From Lojkania enalia (Eukaryota > Ascomycota > Dothideomycetes > Pleosporales), in contig ML986689.1 in the NCBI GenBank assembly GCA_010094045.1, positions 69,265 through 133,264 of the forward strand: a stretch of 64,000 nucleotides of DNA, given 5' to 3'. Shown here one piece after another: positions 34,860 through 44,128 of the stretch. Every line of letters starts with the position of its first letter. Position 1 is the stretch's first letter. A program made the translations under genes and the position numbers. The notes under the pieces were generated by a model, which saw nothing but the letters and a program-made list of their open reading frames with translations, made no database searches and was not told where the DNA came from.

Positions 34860-36281
34860 CTAGCATTTGCGGATGTACAATCCAATGGGGCTAGGATTGT
34901 AGTCCTGGAAGTAGTTGAGAGAGAGATCACCGGTGCCACATAGCTCGTATGAAACGGTCTGACTAGCAGCACAAGAGCCGGAGCTGATGGTGTAAGAGTT
35001 GCCGGGGGAGACGCTGAAGCTTCCGAGGCTGGAAGCTTTGCCCGGTTGGTTGTTGTACGACGTGTTCTCGCTAGCGGGGTTCTTCAACATCGTAACATCG
35101 ATCTCGCCGTGCCCGGAGATTTTATAGGTAGATGTTTCCAGCTGAGATTGCTTGGGAAAGAGGAAGACAAGCGTGCATGTGTTTCCAGAGTAGGACTGCG
35201 GGATATCAAAGTTGAAAATTGAGCAGACGGTACTCCTGATTTGGCAGTTATAGGAGCTACCGAATTTCTGGTCGGGCTTGTGCGAGTCGACGGGGACGAT
35301 GAGATGTGGGTACTGGTAATTGCCATTGAGGTCTTCTGGGCAACCTTTGGAAGGAGAGCCGGCAGGCCGGCCTGGGTAAGGACTACGCGGTTTCTGGGTT
35401 AAATAGCCCGGCTTACTGGACTGCTCGGGGAGAGGGGCGGGCTTGCTGGGCTGCGGTAGAGATGGGCTAGGTTTCTGGGTTGCATAACCTGGCTTGCTGG
35501 ACTGTTCGTGGGGAGGGATTGGCTTGCTGGGCTGCGGTGAGGATGGGCTAGGTTTCTGGGTTGGATAGCCTGGCTTACTGGACTGCTCAGGGAGAAGGGT
35601 GGGCTTGCTGGGATACGGAGGGGATTGGCTTGGCTCCTGGGTTGGATAACTGGAATATCTCTGCTTAGTGGGTGGTGTAGAGTGCTCTGGAAGTTGTTTC
35701 GTTGGATAACTTGGTTGGCTAGGGTTTGGAGACTGTTGAGGCGGCGGCGACTGCTTGGGAGGGGGTTTCTTCGGAGGAGATTGTCCTGGAGGAGATGGCT
35801 TCGGAGGAGATTGAGGAAGAGGACTGGACTTGGGTGCTCCAGATCCACATGATCCGGCGGAGCTTAGGGTAATCTTAACGCAACCTGGCTCACCTTCGAT
35901 AGGTTGTGAATAGATATTATACACGCCTTTTTCGTTGACAGGGCAAGCGTAGAATACCGGGTTGCCGTTGTAAGTGACTATCCCGTCGGGGCCAATGTCA
36001 AAGCCAGAGGTGGGCGTGGCCCCAGTATCGCACTGAAATTGTGTGGTGGGAGGCGTGAGAATACATCCACGGTCATTCGAGTCCGTGAAGCTACCATGGC
36101 CTAGGCAGTAACATCCGGTCGGATTACCATCTCCTATGCGGTTTTGGCCATCTCCAAGCTGTCCAAGAATGCCGGAGGCGCCTCCCGATGCTTGGAGTTG
36201 AACACACTGCTGGGACTGACGGGCGACGAGGGCATTGGTACCGAGGCCGAAGGCAAATGGAGCGAAAGCGTACTTCATCAT
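34860..36281 (-). CDS. Secreted protein with PIR-like domain, Pro-rich repeats and But2 domain
   Basis: An unspliced 473-residue frame. The N-terminus (MMKYAFAPFAFGLGTNALVA, then RQSQQC) is a signal peptide with a nearby dibasic-like site. Residues about 30-150 resemble the PIR1-like C-terminal domain of wall mannoproteins (FQCDTGATPTSGFDIGPDG, YNGNPVFYACP, CVKITL). The middle (about 155-310) is Pro/Ser/Lys-rich, with tandem 27-residue units (SSKPGYPTQKPSPSSPQPSK and variants). The last 155 residues form a But2-type C-terminal domain (YQYPHLIVPVD, TVCSIFNFDIPQSYSG, TCTLVFLFP, SYELCGTGDLSLNYFQDY). Both end domains occur in fungal secreted or wall proteins, so an extracellular wall-associated role is likely. 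The exact function is unknown. The repeats make copy number prone to change. Confidence 0.85.
   Translation of the reverse strand: MMKYAFAPFAFGLGTNALVARQSQQCVQLQASGGASGILGQLGDGQNRIGDGNPTGCYCLGHGSFTDSNDRGCILTPPTTQFQCDTGATPTSGFDIGPDGIVTYNGNPVFYACPVNEKGVYNIYSQPIEGEPGCVKITLSSAGSCGSGAPKSSPLPQSPPKPSPPGQSPPKKPPPKQSPPPQQSPNPSQPSYPTKQLPEHSTPPTKQRYSSYPTQEPSQSPPYPSKPTLLPEQSSKPGYPTQKPSPSSPQPSKPIPPHEQSSKPGYATQKPSPSLPQPSKPAPLPEQSSKPGYLTQKPRSPYPGRPAGSPSKGCPEDLNGNYQYPHLIVPVDSHKPDQKFGSSYNCQIRSTVCSIFNFDIPQSYSGNTCTLVFLFPKQSQLETSTYKISGHGEIDVTMLKNPASENTSYNNQPGKASSLGSFSVSPGNSYTISSGSCAASQTVSYELCGTGDLSLNYFQDYNPSPIGLYIRKC
35389..35712. repeat. 81-bp tandem repeat within the PIR/But2 gene
   Basis: The same phrase (GGTTTCTGGGTT or a near variant) recurs at 35389, 35470, 35551 and 35632, exactly 81 bp apart, each followed by similar sequence. 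The period equals 27 codons, so unit gain or loss would keep the frame. Confidence 0.85.
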
Positions 36282-39212
36282 TTAACAGTAATGGATGAAC
36301 TGAACGACTGAGGACGGGGAAAGAACAATTGCTTGAGTAGTTTCTAGCTCAGCGATCAGAGGATGCTATTCTTATATGTATTGCGCAGACTGGCGATCTT
36401 TCATGCGCGCAGGTTGATGACATTTCCAGCAAACATATGATCCACATAATATCGTGGTCTCCAATCTTAGGACCCAGAGACTTGGGCGTTGGGTTGGAGA
36501 GCTGCATATGGACCTAATTTGGACAAGCTATCGATTGGAATGATATCAAGTCGCGCGAGTAGCACAGTTACCTTTTGCCATGTCGTATCACAGAGCTAGC
36601 TTGTCCTATGAGCTATAGACTCAACGAGGAGCTAAGTTGATGTGGCTGTTAGAATGAATGTGACGTAAATCCCTGATTTCTGATTCTCGGGATTACGCTG
36701 GGATGGTCAGCCAATGATTGCGTATAAACGCGTGTAATTTTTGGTCGTATGATAAATTATTGGAAAAATGAATTCAATATTTGGAGGAAGCCTGCACAGT
36801 ATGCGTGATATGCGAGAAAAGGTTCTACCTCCGCGGAAACTCTCGGTAACTTTTAGTCTGATATCTCGTGGTTCGTGGGACTTTCCATAACCCCAACAGT
36901 GGAAATTGGCGCTGAAACGTAAGAGTATATTCAATCATTGGTTCTACTAAAGATTGTAAATTATGGTCTCGATGCAATATGCATATTTTCTGGGTCCTTT
37001 AGTGTCAAGTTTAGCCTCAGGCCGTGAGCAAAAAATAAACTACAGGGCGTTGACGGATTATTCGCCGACCATTCTCCCGCCTTAGTACTTTCTTTATCGG
37101 AGCTACCATTAGGGACGAGCGGAGAAGTTTCCAGCAACAGCCGAACGATCGTGGCAGAATATGTGGCGATGTGGAGATGAGGGGAAATGAATAGCTCTTT
37201 GAGACTGAAGCATTCAGCCACTTCCGAGGATTCCAGACGGATTCTTATCCTGATTATTCCACTTTAGATTTTTGTTGGTACAAACCAAATTTGCCCTAGA
37301 CCGAAGCCGAAACTAATCAGAGTGTCAGTTCCATCTTCCAAAACTTAGTACTAGTACCATCCGAGAATGACGCAATATACGCTACCCGAGCAATCCCGGG
37401 AATGTTTAGCCTACCAGGAGCTGCAGAGCGATGCAGGACTCTAAAGGAAGTGCATAGCATCAAGATGCATCGTTTGGGTGTTGGACGAGAGTGACCGGAA
37501 AGCCGAATCTTGTCTTGAGATGTGATCGGATGATGGAAGAATGTTTTTTACAACCGTGACCCTCCGATGTTTGCGACGAGCTGTCTTCAGCTTCCATTAT
37601 TCCCGCGCATCTAATAATTCTGCTTCTATTCATACGCGCAATTGCCTGCAGAAAAGCCTCTTTTCTCTTGTCTAGACGATACGTAATACCTATAATTTTA
37701 ATGCGCTTAGTCTGGTGAAGCGATTCGGATAGGCGGCAAACGGCTTACGATCAGGGTCTATGGAATGATGCGAGAGGTGAGAAATTCCCAACAATTTTCC
37801 ATAAATAGTTTTTCTGCATTTGGAGAAGTTTATTTGAAGAAAAATCTTCTAACCAAGGTCAGAAATCAATAGTGCGATGGGAAGAAGAGCGACATGAAAC
37901 ATATTCGGTGGGATTTTCATATGTCATGCTCCATTTTGGAATGAAACACGCGTCAATGGGCACAAAAATAGAAGAAGCTTTTGTGCTTGTCGCATCTATC
38001 ACGGGCATCTTTAGGGATATTATCAACCAGTAGCAGATTGATGACAATGACGTCGAGAATTGGTCGGTATCGTGAATATACGCAATGGAGTTGCCGCTAA
38101 AAGAATCGGCTGTCTAGTTGTCCTGGAACTGCAGTCAGGAATCTTGACAAATAGGGAACGCAAAACACTTAGCCAATATGAGTAGATACTAGACCTTAGC
38201 TAATAAGCAGAGAGTATTAACTCAAAATCATATGGCTCTGTTGACTTTGAAACGTAAGTTGGATATACAGTGGATTCTAGTAGAGAATAGGTTAGAAGGC
38301 GGATAGACCGATGTGGATTAGTAAGAGAGCTATTATCGCTATATTAAGTTGACGATGTGTAGTAATTAGTTCTTTTGGGCACTGTTTATTATTATGTGAA
38401 CAATCTATATGAGGACTAGGTTTACGTCTAGACACTCCTAGGGTCAGGCTATAGGTGCACGTAACATACCACCTCGACCCATGAGCGTTAAAGATTCACA
38501 AAGGCTCTTAAACAGGAGCTTTACTCACCAATACTCGTCCGCGTATTATGCAAACCGCCATCAAGACCTCTTAATCGCGTGGTACAGAAGCGAGGAGACG
38601 GGCCGGATACTAAACCCTATTGTGCGAAGGTATTGAAATTCTATCATCATGCTCAATATTTCTCACATCTAGCCGTAAACCTTACCGTATTCTTAATATA
38701 TATGAACCCGGTTCCTCGGATAGTTCTCCAACCACAAAACCACTTCATATTTCCCGGTGCCGAATTCCTTTCTAGCCCCCTCTACTAAAAGAGCTCCACT
38801 CATAGCCTTCCCACGGCTGCTGCAAATGACTACAAATCAGCAAGTAGAGATAATTACTAGCGATGCTGCTGCTTCCAAGTTTTCGACAGCTTCCATAAGT
38901 ATTCTACTCGGGTAAAATTGGAGATTATGAGGTTTGGAGGCAAATGTTATGGCTGGAGGAGATAAAGGATAGGCTTCTATTTGATATACCAGGAAGTGAG
39001 AATGGAGCCTAGGGTAAAATGAGCGAAGGGGATTTGTGGACGAGATAAGAGAGTGACGGAAAGTACGGGAGGGTGATTTGGGAGCTGGTGGACAGCTAGA
39101 GGATTCAGTAGTAGATTTGGTAGTCTTGGAGGTGGTCAGGAACTATTCTAGGAATAAGAGTTTCTTTTCAATTGCTCTAGGTAGCTCTGATACTCCTGTC
39201 CTAGTTCTCATA
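36282..39212. other. Long gene-free stretch
   Basis: Nearly 3 kb with no frame that I can support. The left 100-200 bp presumably hold the promoter of the PIR/But2 gene. Small frames (36961-37221 minus, 38579-38788 plus) have no signature. No copy of the five short element families was noticed here. Confidence 0.45.
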
Positions 39213-39337
39213 TGTCAGAGCTGGCTGGCTCTAATGAGGGTTGGAAAACTGCGTCTATTGACTAGAAATGCGAGACATGCTACATATATATCCCTGGACC
39301 TGCTAAGGGGCTAACTGTGAATAGCTTAGCCGTAACA
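39213..39337 (+). mobile_element. Family D solo-LTR-like element, copy 1
   Basis: The 125-bp element starts TGTCAGAGCTGG and ends GCCGTAACA. It is flanked by TCATA on both sides (39208-39212 and 39338-39342). The copy at 54223-54348 is almost identical and has a different target duplication, so both moved independently. Confidence 0.88.
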
Positions 39338-39342
39338 TCATA

Positions 39343-39946
39343 CAATGAGATTATTCTTTGACATTCTTAGTAAAGGAGGACATGAAGAATAGTTATCAAC
39401 CGTAGAGACGTGCGCCATTATCGCTCACGATAGAGCATGTAGAGTTCTGCTCGGCTCGTGCCCTGGGCGTTGTAGGGCACGTCAATTTCTATGCGAGATT
39501 GTTTTTTTGCGTGGACCCTTGATGCGTACGGAATATAAAAGATATTTCTATACCTAACATTAAAGTTAATAAACTTGGGAATTTAAAGCTATGGGGGAAT
39601 AAGATTTTCACAAACGAATTTTTGAATGTAGTTTGAAAGTGGACAGACAGACGATTGGCTAGAGTAGCTTGCGGAATATAATGACGTGTACAGATCTCGA
39701 ACTGCCTACTCTTCGCAAATTTAAAGCCAGCGAGCTATAGACTTGATTCTCATCATACCATCTCAGTGGTCCTTTGTGTTAATCTCGCAATGAGAGCTCG
39801 GCACACGTGTTGACCTTAAAGACACGGCACATTCTGCAACGTATATAACTGCTCTCCACAGCTCTATCCTCATTATATAAAAAGCCTACTGAAAATTTTG
39901 GAAAAAAAAAAAAGCATTCTCTAGATAACGACACGAATCATAAATA
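39343..39946. other. Intergenic, no supported gene
   Basis: There is no coding signal. An A run lies at about 39901-39913, just before the small open frame interrupted by the family B element. Confidence 0.45.
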
Positions 39947-40332
39947 ATGAGCGAGTCTAACAAAGGCAAAGGCAAAGGTGTAAGCTCAGGGCACGTGCCT
40001 AATCAGCTATGCAGCCCTCGACTAAGCAGTCTCATGTATTATATATTTCCCCCGCCGTACCTTGATAGAGAGGTCAAGGGAACACCATTAATACATCCAT
40101 CTATATCACCCTAAACGGTCTCCACTCACTCCTGCTTACAAAAGGTAAAAGCAAAGTCCGTCTAGAACTCGAAGTAGACGTAGGTGCCCCCGCGGGTAGT
40201 ATAGACGCCCAAATCGGCGGCAGAAGCTCCAACTCCGCAGGCCGAGCTAAAGAAGCGGAGCCGCACACTAAGCTAAGGCTAACACCAACACCAACAGCGG
40301 CAAGATCTAAGGGTCCAACTATGATCACATAG
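39947..40332 (+). pseudogene. Small basic open frame interrupted by a family B element
   Basis: ATG at 39947 begins MSESNKGKGKG, and the frame is cut at 39978 by the element and its AAAGG duplication. Ignoring the element and one copy of the duplication, the same frame continues (KSKVRLELEVDVGAPAGSID, then KLRLTPTPTAARS) to a TAG at 40330. The total is 72 codons with codon use and composition unlike random AT-rich DNA. I recognise no family. If this is a gene it is disrupted in this strain. Confidence 0.4.
39979..40140 (+). mobile_element. Family B solo-LTR-like element, copy 1
   Basis: The 162-bp element starts TGTAAGCTC and ends CCTGCTTACA, with 7-bp inverted ends, and is flanked by AAAGG (39974-39978 and 40141-40145). 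It aligns with copies at 52914-53063 (plus) and 49837-50007 (minus). It lies inside the small open frame above. Confidence 0.9.
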
Positions 40333-40465
40333 ATAAAGTCCCTACTACCATCTTTGACTTCTACTCCCTAATGAAGCTAATTTCTAGGCCACTACTGCAT
40401 TCTATAGACTCTAGGCTCGGGCGATAAGCCAGGGCTGAGATGAGATGGGATGCGTACGAGGGTAT

Positions 40466-40651
40466 TGTTATGAGAGGCGAATCTTGTCTCAGGGAGGGAT
40501 ATGAGGAACTGAACTGCTTTGATTGAGGATGGCTAGCAGGCCATATTTATGTACATAGAAAAAGGGGTATATCAGCTGATATCCGGCGTGATTTTATATC
40601 GTACGACGGTATCCGATACAACTCGGTAGACTTGTCAAAATCCTCATTACA
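40466..40651 (-). mobile_element. Family A solo-LTR-like element, copy 2, internally shortened
   Basis: In inverse orientation to copies 1 and 3, it starts TGTTATGAGAGG and ends CTCATTACA on the plus strand, flanked by GGTAT (40461-40465 and 40652-40656). Its 186 bp lack about 40 bp present in the 227-bp copies and show more substitutions, so it is older or more damaged. Confidence 0.87.
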
Positions 40652-40656
40652 GGTAT

Positions 40657-42573
40657 TACTGCCGATATTTTGATTATGGAGAAGAATCTGGACCTGCAGT
40701 TGAAGAATCAAGACTTGAGGTTCCCCACTGGCACTGATGATTTGCCTTCATCGCCAACGCAAGGTAGGTCGGTCCTGCCACAAACAGACTCAGGTAAATG
40801 CCCGACAGGGCGGAGAGACGGGTATTTGAAAAAGCGTATGATAGGCTGAAAAATGATGTGACGGATCCTGCACAGGAAAATACGGAGAGAAGATCGAAAC
40901 ATGCATATCGGGAACTAGGAGCGATTTCTCATTCCGGAGATGGGGGAAGTGGAGGCATCTCGAAGATAGAAGAGACGAGGGAAGGACAAATAGGGGCAAG
41001 GGAAATAGGAGGTATTTGGAAGAGAGAAGTTGGGGATCAAGTACCACTGAACATGAAAGAAGCTGAAAGTACTCGGATGTTGGGATAAATGTGCTCACAA
41101 TATGATGGTAGTGGACGAACAACTATGTATTAGGGAATTAGCGAGCGAGTGACGAGACATAAGCATTTAGAAGATGGTAGTGGAACTAGGCGAACCACTA
41201 AGGACTTTTGAGTAGATTAGCAAGTTCTCAGACTGGATTTGAATGCTGTATGTGAGGGGAGGAGACTGAAGTAAGTAGCAATGGCGGAAGATGTTGCCGT
41301 GTTCTTTATGGAATTAAAGTGCATACTCGAATGTCGGACTCCCTGCCCAGAATTGTAGTGGAGAGGTGCAAACATTTCGTACTCCACCATTCACATCACC
41401 GCATCCTGCATTCGAACTAGAAAATTCACATACTAGCACCAATCTTTTAGTTTTCATTACCACGTAAGCAACGGCTCTGTAGCTTGAATCATGAGCATTC
41501 CATACAAACTATAGAAAATATTCACGCCCAATATCTATATAAGGACCCTCCACGGCCTTCTACTTGCCCAGACCAACCGAAGAATTCGCTAGCAATCAGC
41601 TCCAAATAATCCAGCATTCATGTACTAATCCAGCTTCAGCAAATATCGAAGTAGTGTTTACGGTAGATACGCCAACGCTTTGTGTGGGAGATACCCAATT
41701 CCCTCTGCCAAATAACTTCCCATAAGAATCACTCGCCATCGGTCGGCAGGTTAAGAAACAGAAAGGGAGATTGGAGATGACCCAGAGCATTAGAATATGT
41801 TAGAGCAGCAGCAAAGGGAATACATTGAATTATTCATGGAAAGGGAGGGGGCGGTGGTAGAGAGTATGGCCGTAGGAGGGGGGTATGGAGGAAGTAGTTT
41901 TGTACGGCCGGGAAGCCTTACGCGAAGGAGACAAAGTCTAGGTGGAGAGGAGGAAAGATGCGGTAATTAGAACGAAGAGGAATTTAGCAGTGAGTACGAG
42001 GGTGGGTGTGGGAGAGGGCATAGTAGGGGTGGTTTGGGGAGCTTAGAAAGGCGTGGAAGATTATGACGGAGAGGACTGGGGCGAGGTTGAAAGAGAGATG
42101 GATATAGGGATGGATTCGAGGAAAACTTGGCGTAGAGTATTGAAGCGTAAGTGGTGGAAGACTTGATGAGGATAGAAGTGGTGATGAGAGAGCGTACGGT
42201 GGAATAGGTGGTAGGGGTCTTCGGGATGAAGATATGATGCTTTGCATTCACTACTATCTATTTAATATAAGTAATGTACCACCTGTAGACATGAATGAAT
42301 AGCCAAACTTTTCTATGGTCTTGGTGAAAGGGCAGAACAGTTCACGGCTCCTGTCGTTCCTGGCATTAGCGCGGGCCAGTGGTGGCGCTGCGTCAGCCCA
42401 CATGGCGTGTTGTGCGGCACTCGGACCACACTGTGCCGGCCCGCGCCAAGCCCTGAACACCAGGATCTAGCCCACCGCAACTTTGGGAGCATCCAGGCAC
42501 GGATTTACCACCCTTTCTCTCCCCTCCTCTACAACCCATTATTGGGTTTTATTTTTTATTTGTGGAGGACACA
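40657..42573. other. Intergenic with unassigned coding-like frames
   Basis: Two plus-strand stretches look protein-like without a recognisable family. From 40677 the frame reads MEKNLDLQLKNQDLRFPTG and, after a frame change near 40800, FEKAYDRLKNDVTDPAQENT. From 41797 a 57-residue frame starts MLEQQQREYIELFMEREG. They may be pieces of a decayed or spliced disordered protein. The rest, including the last few hundred bases, is probably promoter of the desaturase gene. Confidence 0.3.
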
Positions 42574-43870
42574 ATGAGGTCGACAGTCACTACAGCCACA
42601 GTTCCACCCAAAAAGCCCACCAAGAGGGTCCTGATTGCCGCCCCAGAGGAGAAGCAAACTACGGCGGCCGAGGACACCCACGGGAATGACCATGACCGCT
42701 TTTTCTGGACCTACACGGAGGAGCCGCATCGGACGAGGCGAATGGCCATAATCAAGGCCCATCCAGAGGTTCTGCAGCTTCATACCAATCGCTACAGCAA
42801 AAATACTGATTGAATTTCCACCAGGTAACCAAGCTCTGCGGCCCTGAGCCCCTCACCAAATACGTCGTTACTTTCGTCGTCTTCCTACAGATATTCTGCG
42901 GCTTCCTGCTCCGCAACACACCCATACTTTCATGGCCGTTCCTCGTCACAGCGTACATCGTTGGCGCAACGGCGAACCAGAACCTGTTCCTTGCCATCCA
43001 CGAAATATCACACAATCTGGCGTTTAGGAGCGGGTTGGCAAATAGGGTATTCGCCGTGTTTGCGAACCTGCCAATCGGGATACCCTACAGCGCCTCATTC
43101 AGAGTAAGAATTGTGCAAAGCATGGATAGGGTCAGAGCTAATTCCCACAGCCCTACCACCTTACTCACCACAAATCCCTCGGCGTCGACGGCCTAGACAC
43201 TGACCTCCCCACCCCTCTTGAAGCCCTCTTCCTCGACTCCGTACTTGGCAAAGCCTTCTTCTGCACCTTCCAAATCTTCTTCTATGCGCTCCGCCCCATG
43301 TTCGTATACCAGCTTCCGCTCACCAAAATCCACCTCTTCAACGTCGTCGCACAATTCACCTTTGACTATGCGCTTGTACAACTGGTCGGCGGGAAGGCCC
43401 TCGCATATCTCATCCTGAGCTCATTTTTGGCCGGCTCACTGCACCCTTGCGCTGCGCACTTTATCGCCGAGCACTACGTCTTCGAGAAGCCCTCCTCATC
43501 CGCTCAGAACCCGGAGAACAGGATCCCGATTCCGGAGACGTATTCGTACTACGGCCCGCTCAACATCCTGACCTACAATGTTGGCTTGCACAACGAGCAT
43601 CACGATTTTCCTGCCATACCTTGGACTCGCTTGCCCGAGCTGAAGAGGATTGCAAACGAGTTTTATGACGAGTTGCCGAGACATGAGAGCTGGGTCTTTG
43701 TTATTTGGCAATTTATTTGGGATGGGGACGTTAGTCTTTGGTCGAGAGTTAAGAGGAAGGAGGGAGGAAGATTGGTGGGGGCGGGGGCGAGTTCGGGTGT
43801 GGGAAGCGGGTGGGCAGAGGAAGAGTTGGGGGCGAACGAAAGAAAAGGACCAATTCCAGGGGTTAGATAA
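42574..43870 (+). CDS. Sphingolipid (dihydroceramide) delta-4 desaturase
   Basis: Three exons (42574-42768, 42825-43103, 43151-43870; introns 56 and 47 bp) give 397 residues. The N-terminus DRFFWTYTEEPHRTRRMAII is the conserved lead of the DES1/DEGS family. The three His boxes are present: HEISH (124-128), HLTHH (161-165) and HNEHH (305-309), with the ANLPIGIPYSASFR stretch and NVGLHNEHHDFPAIPW. Four hydrophobic membrane segments are visible. The enzyme inserts the 4,5-trans double bond into dihydroceramide in the endoplasmic reticulum, a step of glucosylceramide synthesis in filamentous fungi. The first donor (GTTCTG) is non-standard but the phase and homology fit. The C-terminus is Gly/Arg-rich and variable. 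Confidence 0.93.
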
Positions 43871-44128
43871 TGTTGCATATAGATGTATTTGGAATATATA
43901 TTAGAGATTGGTTTCTGTTTGCTTTGATGCGTGAGTTTAACGGCTTTGGTGAAGCTGCTGCCCGTGACCCGACATCCTCATCCTCGGTCTGGCAAATGAT
44001 AGACATGAGTTATCTGCCTCCTTAGCAGACTCTGCATGCACTATCCTACCTCACTAATCTACGCATATTAACACCGCGTCCTACCCCCCCCTCTCTTTCT
44101 TCATACAATCAGTCCTCTTCTTCTAGAA

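Noticed and set aside
39979..40140. Family B element acting as a new intron (introner-like)
   Set aside because: A GTAAGC donor lies at its left end, but no acceptor near its right end restores the reading frame.
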